The translations under genes and the position numbers were made by a program. A DNA stretch of 64,000 bases from an uncultured Senegalimassilia sp. Its GTDB lineage: Bacteria; Actinomycetota; Coriobacteriia; Coriobacteriales; Eggerthellaceae. Positions 45,400 to 54,194 of the stretch are shown one piece after another. The notes beneath the pieces are model-generated. The model was not told the origin of the DNA and searched no databases. It saw nothing but the letters and a program-made list of their open reading frames with translations. The stretch's first letter is position 1, and every line of letters begins with the position of its first letter. The stretch spans positions 40,667 through 104,666 of the forward strand of contig NZ_CAKTVU010000007.1 in assembly GCF_934630535.1 (NCBI RefSeq), written 5' to 3'.

Positions 45400-45415
45400 T
45401 CGGCTGGTTAGCCGA
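45400..45415 (-). promoter_or_regulatory. DGR target-site hairpin after the VR
   Basis: TCGGCT-GGTT-AGCCGA, a perfect 6-bp stem with a 4-nt loop, starts four bases past the VR and includes the tip gene stop codon. In BPP-1 a stem-loop with a 4-nt loop in the same place is needed for target recognition. Confidence 0.7.
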
Positions 45416-46316
45416 CGAGGAAGCCGGGGCGGGGGCGAACCCAGGTGGTCGTCGCCGAGTAGTAGCTGGCAATGCCGCCGCTGTGGACATAGCACACGCT
45501 GGACGAGGAGCCACCCATGACGGAACGCAGCCACCAAATGCACCGACTTCCGTTGACTCGGTGCGCCGTGTCATGGAACAGATCGAACTGGCAGTCGAAG
45601 CCGACGGACCAGCCTGGCGTGCCCCACACGGGGCAGCCGTAGACCTCCATCTCCGATAGCGACCACACCTTGCCGATATCCTGCCAGCTCCAATTGTTGG
45701 AGTCGTTGATCGCGCCGCTGGCGCTGTACCGCTCCTCCAACAGGACGCGCTGGGTCAGCAGGTATTTGGTCAGGCCCTCGGGCAGGCACGCCTCGAAGGC
45801 CGTCTCCCACGCCTTGAGGTTGCTCCCCAGGTAGGGGTTCTTGGTCTCGGCCGTCCCTTGGTTCGTGTTCGTCGTGTTCCACATCAGGAAGCTGTCGTTG
45901 GCCACGCCGGTTACGGTCTTGGCCACGGACACGGGAGCGGACGCCACGAACGCGATGTGGTGGCCCTTGCTCTGGTCGCCGCAGCAGTAGTACGGGTCGA
46001 TGTGGGCCAGCAGGAAGCGCACGGACTGCTGGGCTGCGACGGCGGATGCGCTCACGAGGGGCACGTCCAGGTAGTCGCCCACGCGCAGGCCCGCGAAGTT
46101 CGCGGCGGCGATGCGCTTGTGCAGGGCGTCGTACACGGTGCCCGAGCCGATCTCGCCCGCCAGGATTTCCGCGATGCTCTGCCCGCCGTATTTGCCGATT
46201 TGGCCCTGACGGTTGTATTCGGCGTTGTTGAGCGCCGTCTGCGCGTTGGCGCGCGCGGTCTCGTCGATGATCTCGTAGCCGGTGCCACCCACCGACAGGG
46301 TTTTCGCTTGTGCCAT
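45408..46316 (-). CDS. phage tip protein with C-terminal variable lectin-like domain (DGR target)
   Basis: A 302-aa protein, last structural gene before the lysis module. The C-terminal part (about 190-302) has the WWLRS...VRPRPGF pattern of C-type-lectin-fold proteins such as DUF6273, and ends in the VR. The N-terminal part (about 1-70, MAQAKTLSVGGTGYEIIDE) resembles the start of tail-fibre proteins. It is the predicted receptor-binding protein; varied residues lie at the CLec ligand face. GAAGGAAGG precedes the ATG. Relative to the TR, nine codons differ (Y to C, N to I, N to H, N to S, N to G, N to I, N to S, N to Y, N to T). Confidence 0.88.
   Translation of the reverse strand: MAQAKTLSVGGTGYEIIDETARANAQTALNNAEYNRQGQIGKYGGQSIAEILAGEIGSGTVYDALHKRIAAANFAGLRVGDYLDVPLVSASAVAAQQSVRFLLAHIDPYYCCGDQSKGHHIAFVASAPVSVAKTVTGVANDSFLMWNTTNTNQGTAETKNPYLGSNLKAWETAFEACLPEGLTKYLLTQRVLLEERYSASGAINDSNNWSWQDIGKVWSLSEMEVYGCPVWGTPGWSVGFDCQFDLFHDTAHRVNGSRCIWWLRSVMGGSSSSVCYVHSGGIASYYSATTTWVRPRPGFLVG
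45419..45547 (-). repeat. DGR variable repeat (VR)
   Basis: The 129-bp 3' end of the tip gene, matching the TR except at 12 adenine-derived positions. Its 3' end (minus strand) is the GC-only stretch CGCCCCCGCCCCGG, the expected initiation-of-mutagenic-homing site; TR and VR diverge immediately after it. Confidence 0.96.
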
Positions 46317-46338
46317 TTCGTTTCCTTCCTTCTTCGGT

Positions 46339-47241
46339 CTATTTGAGCGTGAGGGTGGTGCCGGATGCCGTGCAGGTGCTCCCGAACGTGACGGTGCTGC
46401 CCGATGCGCTCGCCTTGGAGGCTGGGCAGTACACGGTGCCGTCGTCGTAGATGAACGCGTCCGTGGCGTCGGCCAGCTTGCCGTACAGGTCGGCTATCTG
46501 CTGCTTCTGCTTGGCCATGTCCGAGCTGCCCGCGCTGCCCTGCGCCACGCTGTTGGCTATCTGCAGGGCGGTGTTTGCTGCCGCGTTGGCGTTCGAGGCT
46601 GCGCCGTTTGCCGCCGCCGTGGCGGCTTGCGAGGCCGTTTTCAGCTGAGCGGCCTCGGTCGCGCGGGCGCTCTCGGCGATGACGCGCCCCTTCTCCGCCT
46701 CCACGCGTCCGCTCTCGGCGGTCTTGCGCACGGTTTCGTTGGTGGCGCGCTGCTTCTCGGCGGCGGCGCGCGAAGCCTCGGCCTTCTGCATCTGCGTGTT
46801 GAGCGCGGTTACGTCGGCGAGCTGCGACCTCAGGTCGGCAACGATCGCCTCCACCGCGTCCACGTACGGCCCGGACACGGTGCCCGCCGCGCTCGCGGAG
46901 GGGAGGACGTTCACGAGGATGTTCTCGGTGGTCGCGTCCAGCCCCGCCGCGTCGCGCACGCGCACGTAGCAGACCTTGAGCAGCCCTGCGACGCCGAACG
47001 CCGCCGGGTTGACGGTCACGGTGGCCACGTTGTCGCTGATGCCCGTGAACTGCTGCTCCACGTAGGTGTGGTCGGGCTTCGCGGCCATGAGGTGCACCTT
47101 GCAGCCCGTCAGGGCCGCCTTCTTGTCGCCGTCGTAGATGGCGGCCTTCAGGACCTCCGCGCTGTCGCCCTGGTGCACCGTTATGACCGGCGGCGCTATG
47201 TTCGTCTTCTTGAGGTTGAGCGTGATCTCGTGCGTTGCCAT
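46339..47241 (-). CDS. BppU-like baseplate upper protein
   Basis: A 300-aa tail protein. The N-terminal domain (about 1-115, ITLNLKKTNIAPPVITVHQGDSAE) resembles the BppU N-terminal domain of baseplates. A long Ala/Glu-rich coiled coil (about 125-235, KAEASRAAAEKQRATNETVR) forms a trimeric stalk, and the C-terminus has YDDGTVYCPASKAS. It sits between the tail endopeptidase and the tip gene and may carry the tip. GAAGGAG precedes the ATG. Confidence 0.8.
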   Translation of the reverse strand: MATHEITLNLKKTNIAPPVITVHQGDSAEVLKAAIYDGDKKAALTGCKVHLMAAKPDHTYVEQQFTGISDNVATVTVNPAAFGVAGLLKVCYVRVRDAAGLDATTENILVNVLPSASAAGTVSGPYVDAVEAIVADLRSQLADVTALNTQMQKAEASRAAAEKQRATNETVRKTAESGRVEAEKGRVIAESARATEAAQLKTASQAATAAANGAASNANAAANTALQIANSVAQGSAGSSDMAKQKQQIADLYGKLADATDAFIYDDGTVYCPASKASASGSTVTFGSTCTASGTTLTLK

Positions 47242-47244
47242 GCG

Positions 47245-47565
47245 TCACTCCTTCTCTTCGGATTTGATGGTCCGCGATGTGTCGCCGGGTTGCGCGCTGT
47301 GTATCCCGCATATCTCCTCGTCTGTCATCGCCGAGAAGTCCACGGCGTTCGCTTCGCCTCCTTCCATGTCCATGACGGCCACGGGGCTTGAGACGAGCGC
47401 GAATCCGCCCTTGCCGTCGAACTCGTACACGTCTTCCGACTCCACGATGGCGCGGGCCGTCGCCGGGTCGCTGATGCATTCAAGCACCGGCAGCGCCTCG
47501 GGCGGCTCCGGCGCGCCGTCGAACGCCTGCGGGGCCTCCGGCATCTGTACAAGGTGGTAGAACAT
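47245..47565 (-). CDS. small phage protein of unknown function
   Basis: A 106-aa acidic protein (MFYHLVQMPEAPQAFDGAPEPP, MTDEEICGIHSAQPGDTS near the end). It lies between the tail protein and BppU gene. The last codons contain a copy of the recurrent prophage motif (47270-47289). No family recognised. Confidence 0.7.
   Translation of the reverse strand: MFYHLVQMPEAPQAFDGAPEPPEALPVLECISDPATARAIVESEDVYEFDGKGGFALVSSPVAVMDMEGGEANAVDFSAMTDEEICGIHSAQPGDTSRTIKSEEKE
47270..47289 (-). repeat. recurrent prophage motif, copy inside a coding end
   Basis: The 20-base stretch is identical to 42972-42991 except for one base. The copy at 42972 is non-coding, whereas this one encodes PGDTSRT, so the conservation appears to be at DNA level. 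Confidence 0.6.
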
Positions 47566-47582
47566 TCCGTTTCCTCTCTGGT

Positions 47583-50159
47583 CTAGTTTCCCGTGATGCT
47601 GCTCATGCCGGTGATGATTCCGTTCACCACGTTGATGGTGCCCCACGTCCAGTTGTTGCCGTTGTTGGTGATGCACCCGATGAACTGCGTTGATCCCGTG
47701 TACCCGTAGGTGCCGCCAGAGCCCGTGCTTGCGCTCATGGCGAACTTCGGCGCGAGTATCCTGACGGTGCCTGACGCGCCGAGGTCGGCACGCCCGTTGT
47801 CCAGGTACAGGTAGTTGCTTGAGTTCTCCTGCAGCTTCACATACGGCGATCCGCCCCCGCTGCTGTTGCCGCTCCTCATATACAGCATCTCGTCGGGGAA
47901 GCTCATGTGCCCCTTGTAGTAGGGGGTCGTAAGCCTCGTTTGCCGGTAATAGCGGTTCGCGCTAAGGAACCCGTAGCCGCATGACGATATGCCTACACCG
48001 TCGGTCGCATTCGCCGTCGGGTTGTCCACGGCATGAAGTGCCTCGATGGTGCAGTACTCGGCCGTGTTGTTGACGAACGAGGCGCCGGGCCGGTTGTCCG
48101 TCGTGGTGCCCGTTGTGATGTAGTTCGTGGACGACGTGCCCACCATGTTGCAACGGAACATGGCGGTGTTGCCCACCAGCACGGTGCCGGCGATGATGGA
48201 GCCGGTCTTGCTGTATATCTGGAAGCCGTTGGTGGCGTTGATGTACACCTTGTTGCCGTTGCTGTCCGTCATGAAGATGGAGCCGTCGCGCAGGTAGAAG
48301 GCGCCGCTGTCGAGGTCCCAGTAGGAGTTCCCGCCCTTGATTCGGCCCGTGGTCAGCTCGTCGGCGGTCACGCCGTCGCCGGTGATGGCCGTGCGCCACT
48401 TCCAGGCTCCGGTGGAGTACTTGGAGTTGGCCACGCCGATGACGCCGCCTCCTATCTTCACGCACTTGGTCGCGCTCTCGGGCTTCTTGTCGTACACGAG
48501 GATGCCCTGGCCCGGCTCCTCGTACACCCACCCGCCCGTGGTGTTTATCTCGCTGTTGAGCATTTCCACGATCTTCTTGCGGATATCCGTCGGCAGCTGG
48601 TCGAGCTGCTTCTGCAGCCCATCCACCTCGCCCTCGGCGCTCGTCAGCCGTTCGTCCAGCTTGTCCGTGACGCCTTCCAGGTACTCCTTGTTGGCCTCGT
48701 CTATCTGCTTGAGCGCGTTCTCGCTTTGCTCTATCGACGTGTCGGTGTACAGGCGCAGCACCTCGTCCAGGGTCAGGTTGCCGTCGTCGGAGTACTTCTT
48801 CAGCGCCTCCTCCAGCATGGTGTCCCCGTTGTCGGCGTACTCCTTGAGGGCCTTGTCCAGCTCGTCCCTTATCTCGTCGGTGTAGTCCTTGGCGGCGCCG
48901 CCGACCTCCTTGGTGTACGCCTTCTGGCGTTCCTCGGAGGCTGCCAGGCTCTCGCCCCACTTGCCGGTCGATGCCCTGTTCGAGGCGTTCACAGCCTCGG
49001 TCACGGTCGCCCGGATGGTCGAGGCGGTGGACTTGGCGGCCGACTTCTGCGCGGCCATCAGCTCGGCGATCGTCTGGTAGTTGCCGAACGTGTAGGTGAC
49101 CTCGCCGGGGCGCAGCTGGTCCTCGACCACCTTCGTGATTCTGGTCTGGACGCGCAGGGGAGGGTTGTACACCATGTCGAGCACGGTCACGAGGTCGCCC
49201 TCGTCAGCGCCCTCGAAGCCCTCTCCGGCCCTGGCGAGCGCCACGGCGTCCACGGTGTACGACACGACCGGGACGCACGACTTCGCCAGCTGTTCCTCGG
49301 TGAGCTTCTTAAGCTCGGCCGCGTCCTCGCAGTCGGAGAACTCCACGTCGCCGAACACGTGCGCCTTGCCGCCCTTGCCGTCGGGCCGTCCCCAGCGGGC
49401 CAGCGCGTCGGCGCTGCCCACCCAGTTCTGCCCGCCGTTCACGTCGCCGAACGTCAGCTTTCGGTCGTAGCCGCCCGTCAGGTTGCCGTCGTCGTCGGTG
49501 GTCTGCAGGGACTTGCCGTAGCCGTACAGGGCGGTGCACACGTTGCCCTCGTCCACGCTGCGGCGGACGCTCACGAGGTCCTTGGCGTAGGTGAAACGCT
49601 TGCCGTTGTCCTCGCCGACCTGCTTTGCCATGCAAACGCGGCGCGAGGTCACCTTGGTGCCGCTCACCTGTATCTCGAACGACAGCTCGCCGCCCCAGGT
49701 GTCCGCCACGTCGTGTATGGCCGCCCATGCGTTGGTGTGGTAGAAGTTCGTGCCCGCCTGCCCAAGGTCATCGACGGTGCCGACCTGCCAGCGCGAGGAG
49801 GACAGCGCCGAGGCCAGCGCGGTGTATGCGCTCACGTCGTAGGGGCGCTTGTCCTCCAGGTAGTCGCCCAGCAGCTCGACCTGCGCGGAGGTGGGGCAGT
49901 AATACGTGTAGAGGATGCCCGCGCTCGCGCGCTCTTCCTCCACGCCGTCCACGATGTTCTCGTGCCATCGGCCCTTGAGGTCGCGCCACACCAGGCGGTC
50001 GCCCTTGTCCAGGCGCGCAAGCGTGGTGATGCTCAAGGCGTTCTCGCCGTTGACCTCGCGCGTGTCCTTGCACTCGAACAGCGTCTTGATGGGCCCCTTG
50101 TACGTCTCCCATCTGTTTGTGACCCATAGCAGCATCAGCCCACGTACCTTTCCGTTCAT
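47583..50159 (-). CDS. tail endopeptidase-like minor structural protein
   Basis: An 858-aa tail-tip protein following Dit, the usual place of Tal/Gp-like hub proteins. The N-terminal part (about 1-320) has the Siphoviridae tail-hub pattern (VTNRWETYKG, GILYTYYCPTSAQVELLGDYL). A central coiled coil (about 330-540, VGGAAKDYTDEIRDELDKAL) is followed by a beta-rich C-terminus with SGAFYLRDGSIFMTDSNGNK and many Ser/Gly/Asn. No peptidoglycan hydrolase active site is recognised. The ATG at 50159 overlaps the Dit stop; ATG at 50135 is an alternative. Confidence 0.8.
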   Translation of the reverse strand: MNGKVRGLMLLWVTNRWETYKGPIKTLFECKDTREVNGENALSITTLARLDKGDRLVWRDLKGRWHENIVDGVEEERASAGILYTYYCPTSAQVELLGDYLEDKRPYDVSAYTALASALSSSRWQVGTVDDLGQAGTNFYHTNAWAAIHDVADTWGGELSFEIQVSGTKVTSRRVCMAKQVGEDNGKRFTYAKDLVSVRRSVDEGNVCTALYGYGKSLQTTDDDGNLTGGYDRKLTFGDVNGGQNWVGSADALARWGRPDGKGGKAHVFGDVEFSDCEDAAELKKLTEEQLAKSCVPVVSYTVDAVALARAGEGFEGADEGDLVTVLDMVYNPPLRVQTRITKVVEDQLRPGEVTYTFGNYQTIAELMAAQKSAAKSTASTIRATVTEAVNASNRASTGKWGESLAASEERQKAYTKEVGGAAKDYTDEIRDELDKALKEYADNGDTMLEEALKKYSDDGNLTLDEVLRLYTDTSIEQSENALKQIDEANKEYLEGVTDKLDERLTSAEGEVDGLQKQLDQLPTDIRKKIVEMLNSEINTTGGWVYEEPGQGILVYDKKPESATKCVKIGGGVIGVANSKYSTGAWKWRTAITGDGVTADELTTGRIKGGNSYWDLDSGAFYLRDGSIFMTDSNGNKVYINATNGFQIYSKTGSIIAGTVLVGNTAMFRCNMVGTSSTNYITTGTTTDNRPGASFVNNTAEYCTIEALHAVDNPTANATDGVGISSCGYGFLSANRYYRQTRLTTPYYKGHMSFPDEMLYMRSGNSSGGGSPYVKLQENSSNYLYLDNGRADLGASGTVRILAPKFAMSASTGSGGTYGYTGSTQFIGCITNNGNNWTWGTINVVNGIITGMSSITGN

Positions 50160-50848
50160 CTCGCCACTGCGGTCCCGCTCGACACCCGCAGCGTGTTCGC
50201 CCCAGGCTCTAGCGAGAAGAAGTCGCTGTCGAACGTCACGCGCGCCGCCGATCTGCTCACCGTCGCCTGCGGCGCGGCCATGTCTATCACCACCGGGGTC
50301 GATGCCGATACGGCCTCGTCGACCTGCACGTACTGCCCCGTGTCCATGTTCGTCAGGCGCAGCGTGGAGGTGTTGCCGCCCGGCGTGATGGTCACGACCG
50401 GGTACGTGCGGAACGTCCCGCCGACCTGCAGCGAGGAGGTGCCCGAGAACGTGGCCTGCGCGTCCGCCCCGTAGGCTATGGGGTCGTACGCGGTGAAGGT
50501 CAGCATCGCCTCTCCCGTGTGCCAGAGCGTGTCGAGCTCGCCGGGGGACGTGAGCACCGCCTTGTATCGCAGGCCCAGGTGGCGCTCGTCGTCCAGCCAC
50601 AGGTCCGCCTCCTTCAGGCACAGCAGCCTCGAAGCCATGAGGCGGCGGACCGCCGCCATGTCGTCGGTGGGGCGGGCGCGGAAGGCCGCCGTCACTTCTA
50701 TGGACAGCGGCTTCAGGTCCGCGCGCATGAACCGCTCGCCGGGCGTTCCCGGCACGGTCCTGGTGGTTATGTCGTAGTCGGGTAGCAGCGAGCGGGTCAT
50801 GAGCCGGGTGTCGAACCATGGCCCGAAGTCGAAGCCGTTGTATATCAT
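50156..50848 (-). CDS. distal tail protein (Dit-like)
   Basis: A 230-aa protein between tape measure and tail hub. It begins MIYNGFDFGPWFDTRL, contains RYKAVLTSPGELDTLWHTGEAMLTFTAYDPIAYG (the typical N-terminal Dit beta-sandwich) and ends with a carbohydrate-module-like galectin region (about 130-225). It forms the hexameric ring joining tail tube to tip. Overlaps the tape measure stop by four bases. Confidence 0.82.
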   Translation of the reverse strand: MIYNGFDFGPWFDTRLMTRSLLPDYDITTRTVPGTPGERFMRADLKPLSIEVTAAFRARPTDDMAAVRRLMASRLLCLKEADLWLDDERHLGLRYKAVLTSPGELDTLWHTGEAMLTFTAYDPIAYGADAQATFSGTSSLQVGGTFRTYPVVTITPGGNTSTLRLTNMDTGQYVQVDEAVSASTPVVIDMAAPQATVSRSAARVTFDSDFFSLEPGANTLRVSSGTAVAR

Positions 50849-53535
50849 GCGAAGCACTCCTGCCGTTTGATCTCCTTCGCGATTTGGCGGGATATTTTCT
50901 CGATATCGGCCTCCTCCCGCACGGTCGCGTACACGTTGATGGTCACGTTTGTGTCGCCGCGCGCGGCCCCGCCCTTGCCGTCGAGCAGCTTGGCGATGCC
51001 CTCGGCGAGCGGGCGCGCGCCCCTCTCGTTGAACGGCACGACGCCCTCCGGGCCGGCCTCGCCGACGCCGATGACGCTGGGGCCGTTGAACACGCCGCCC
51101 TTCGCGTACCAGCTGAGCCCGAAGCTCGGGACGGAAGGCGGGTCGATGCTGAACGAGCCGTTGACGGACAGGTGCGGCAGCTTGAGGTCCGGCAGCGACC
51201 ACGAGAAGTTGAAGTACCCCTTTATCGTGTCGATGACGTTGCGCACGGTGTCCCGCGCGTTCTGTATCGGCGTCTCTATGGCGCTCTTGATGGAGTCCCA
51301 CACGCTCGACACGGTGTCACGCGCGGCGCTGAACACGCTGGAGATGGTGTCGCGGATGCCGTTCACGATGCCGGATATGGTCGAGCTGATGCCGCCCCAC
51401 ACGCTCGACGCGGTGGAGCTGACCGCTCCCCATATGGAGTTCCACACGGCCTGGATTGCCGACAGCACCGCCGAGATGGTGGAGCTGATGGCGTTAATGG
51501 CCGCGCCTATCGCCCAGCTGATCGCGCCCCATATGCTGGATGCTGTCGAGCTGACCGCGCCCCAGACCGTGCTCCACACCGCCTGGATGATGCCGAGGAC
51601 CGTCTGTATGTTCGTTTGCACGGCGGTGATGTAGGTCGTCACCGCCCAGCTGATGGCCTCCCACACCGCGCTCGCCACGGAGCTGATCGCGCCCCAGGCG
51701 GCGGACCACCACTCGGAGAGGATGGTCAGCACGGCGGTGATGTTCTGGCTCACGGCTTCCAGGTAGGCGCCCACTGCCGCGCATATGGCGTCCCACGCCG
51801 CGCTCAGCTGGCTGCCGAAGTTCTCCCAGATGAAGGTCCACGGGGCGAGCAACACCTCTATGGCGAGGTTCAATATCTCGCCTAGCAGCATGACCGCCAC
51901 CTGCACCACGTTGCAGATGCCGTCCCAGACGCTCGCGGCGGTGTCGGCCATCCCCTGGAAGAACCCGGCTATGGCCTCCATGGCCCCCTGAACCGTGGCG
52001 CATATCCCGTCCCAGATTCCGCCCAGCGTCTCGCCGAGCCGGGAGAAGAACCCGCCGACGGACTGCGCGACCTCGCCCGCGACCTGCACGGCGACCTGAA
52101 ACGCCTGGCATACCGCGTCCCAGATTGCCGTTACCGCGTCGCGGAACCCCTCGCAGTTGTTCCACAGCAGCACGACGGCGGCGATGATGGCCGCGATGGC
52201 CGCGACCACGGGATGGGCGGCTATGAGCCCCAGCGCGCCGGTGCCCAGCTTGCCGACCACCTGGAAGGCCGCGCCGATTTTCGGCACGGTGTCCACGACG
52301 GTGCCGACCGTCGAAAGCACAGGGCCGATGGCGGCCGCTATCGTGGCGATCGCGAGAACGGCGGTCTGGCCGCCCTCGCCGATGCCTGCGAACCACTCGG
52401 AGAACGACTTGACGACGCCGGCCACGTTGGTGGCGATGTTGAGGAGCGGTTGCCCCAGCGGCTCGATGGAGCCCTGCAGCTCGCGCATGGCCTCCTGCGA
52501 CTTCACGGCGAAGCTATCGGAGGCGGCCTCCTGGGCCTGCTCTGCGGCGCCGGCCACGTCGCCGAAGCTGTCCTGCACGCCCGCCAGGGACTCGATCATG
52601 CCCATGGCGTTGTCCTCGCCGAGAGAGGACCACAGGGTGGAGGCCAGCGCGGCCTTATCGTATTCGTTGGGCATCTGCGTCAGGTCGCCCAGCACCGCCT
52701 GCAGCATGTCCTCGGCGGTGGCGCTTCCGTTCTTGAAGTTTTCGAATACTTCCTGCGTGCCCTCGCTGAACGAGCCGATGGACTCCTCCATGCGGCCGTC
52801 CGCCAGCGCGGTCAGGAACTCGTTGAGGTAGTCGCCCACCTTGTCCAGGTTGTACGCGCCGTTGGACGTGCCGGCCTCCAGCAGGCTGAAGTACTCGCTG
52901 GCGCTCATGCCGGCCTCGCCCCAGCGCACGCTGTACTCGCTCAGGTTGTCGCCCAGCTCGTCGGTGTAGTTCAGGCCGCGCTGCATGCCCGCCGTGAGCA
53001 GGTCGCTGGCCTCGGTGGCCGACAGGCCGAAGCCCTCCATGAGGGCGTTGGTGCCGCGTATGGACTCGTTCACGTCGGCCCCGAACGTCTGCGACAGCAT
53101 GAGCGCGTTGGTGGTGACGGTCTGCAGGTCCTCGTCGGACACGTCGCGCAGGGTGGACTTGCACTGGATCAGCGCGTCGTTGACCTCGTCCAGGGACTGG
53201 CCCCAGCCGCCCTCGTAGATACGCTTGCCTATGCCGCTGAAGCGTTCCGCCTCCTCGCCGGAGACGCCGAACGCGGCGGCTATGCGGGCGTTGGCCTGCT
53301 CGTAGTCGCTGGCCACGCCGAACACGGCCTTGCCGGCGGCCACCACGGGCGCGGTGAGCGTCAGCGTGGCGGCGGTGCCGGCCTTCTTGAACGAGGAGGA
53401 CAGCTTCGCCGCCTTCTCGTCGCCTTCGGTTATGTTCTTCCAGGAGATGCCCTGGAGGTCGCGCTCCAGGGCTTTGATGTTCTTGGATACGTCTACGGTG
53501 TCGAGCACCGCTTTGATGATGACGCTGCCGTCCAT
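50845..53535 (-). CDS. tape measure protein
   Basis: An 896-aa protein that sets tail length. The N-terminal third (about 1-330) is the phage tail tape-measure domain (FGVSGEEAERF, GMQRGLNYTDELGDN). Repeated hydrophobic Trp segments follow in the middle (WDAICAAVGAYLEAVSQNIT, SAISWAIGAAINAISSTISAVLSAIQ), with about eight W-x-x-I repeats, then a Ser/Gly C-terminus. ATG at 53535 has GAGG five bases upstream. Confidence 0.92.
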   Translation of the reverse strand: MDGSVIIKAVLDTVDVSKNIKALERDLQGISWKNITEGDEKAAKLSSSFKKAGTAATLTLTAPVVAAGKAVFGVASDYEQANARIAAAFGVSGEEAERFSGIGKRIYEGGWGQSLDEVNDALIQCKSTLRDVSDEDLQTVTTNALMLSQTFGADVNESIRGTNALMEGFGLSATEASDLLTAGMQRGLNYTDELGDNLSEYSVRWGEAGMSASEYFSLLEAGTSNGAYNLDKVGDYLNEFLTALADGRMEESIGSFSEGTQEVFENFKNGSATAEDMLQAVLGDLTQMPNEYDKAALASTLWSSLGEDNAMGMIESLAGVQDSFGDVAGAAEQAQEAASDSFAVKSQEAMRELQGSIEPLGQPLLNIATNVAGVVKSFSEWFAGIGEGGQTAVLAIATIAAAIGPVLSTVGTVVDTVPKIGAAFQVVGKLGTGALGLIAAHPVVAAIAAIIAAVVLLWNNCEGFRDAVTAIWDAVCQAFQVAVQVAGEVAQSVGGFFSRLGETLGGIWDGICATVQGAMEAIAGFFQGMADTAASVWDGICNVVQVAVMLLGEILNLAIEVLLAPWTFIWENFGSQLSAAWDAICAAVGAYLEAVSQNITAVLTILSEWWSAAWGAISSVASAVWEAISWAVTTYITAVQTNIQTVLGIIQAVWSTVWGAVSSTASSIWGAISWAIGAAINAISSTISAVLSAIQAVWNSIWGAVSSTASSVWGGISSTISGIVNGIRDTISSVFSAARDTVSSVWDSIKSAIETPIQNARDTVRNVIDTIKGYFNFSWSLPDLKLPHLSVNGSFSIDPPSVPSFGLSWYAKGGVFNGPSVIGVGEAGPEGVVPFNERGARPLAEGIAKLLDGKGGAARGDTNVTINVYATVREEADIEKISRQIAKEIKRQECFA

Positions 53536-53537
53536 GC

Positions 53538-54194
53538 TCACCTCGTTGCTCTCTTGAGCGCGGCGAAAACATCGCGCATCGCCGCGTCGCTTCCTTCCTC
53601 AGAGCCGTGTGAGCTGCGGCCTTTGCCGAGTTCGAACGCCTTGTGGGCGGCGTTCCAGGCCTCGACCTCCTGCCTGTTGTATTTGGTTGGCTTCGGCTTG
53701 GTCGCCGGGTTGCGGTAGTGGATGGCGGCGCCGAGCGGCGTGTCCTGCGGGCATCCGCCGACGAGCGCCACGAACTCGGCGAAGCTGATCCGCCCTCGCA
53801 CCTCGTCCCACTCGATGCCGTAGGTCTGCCGGAAGCTGATGCGGATGCGCGCGGCGTCCTCTTCGAGGTCCCACAGAGGCGTTTCGTGCGGGCGGTTGCC
53901 GGTCAGGTCCAGCCCGCACATATCCCACACCGCTGCGTCGCGCATCCGCATGAACTCGGCGGCGTCGTAGTCGCATGCGCACCACGCGTCCGCCCAGTCC
54001 ACGAAAAACAGCGCCAGGAACTCGTCCCGGCGCTGTTCGTCGGACTTGCCCTCGTCGGTCAGCACCTCGATGACGCGGATGATCGTGAGTGCGTCGTCGC
54101 GCACCAGCACGTCCTCGCCGTTCCACGGGTAGCGCGTGGCGCTGGTCCCGTCCGGCAGCCGCACCCGCTCCGCCGTGAGCGCGGCGGGGAGCAT
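53538..54194 (-). CDS. Gp15-family tail assembly protein
   Basis: A 218-aa protein of the bacteriophage Gp15 family, which lies between the tail chaperone and tape measure genes. Typical is RISFRQTYGIEWDEVRGRISFAEFVALVGGCPQDTPLG. It has the position of the second tail assembly chaperone; its start overlaps the stop of the preceding gene (TAATG). Confidence 0.8.
   Translation of the reverse strand: MLPAALTAERVRLPDGTSATRYPWNGEDVLVRDDALTIIRVIEVLTDEGKSDEQRRDEFLALFFVDWADAWCACDYDAAEFMRMRDAAVWDMCGLDLTGNRPHETPLWDLEEDAARIRISFRQTYGIEWDEVRGRISFAEFVALVGGCPQDTPLGAAIHYRNPATKPKPTKYNRQEVEAWNAAHKAFELGKGRSSHGSEEGSDAAMRDVFAALKRATR

Noticed and set aside
45305..45574. Long in-frame extension of avd through the VR
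   Set aside because: It would read the VR in another frame; AGGAGG plus GTG at 45304 mark the start.
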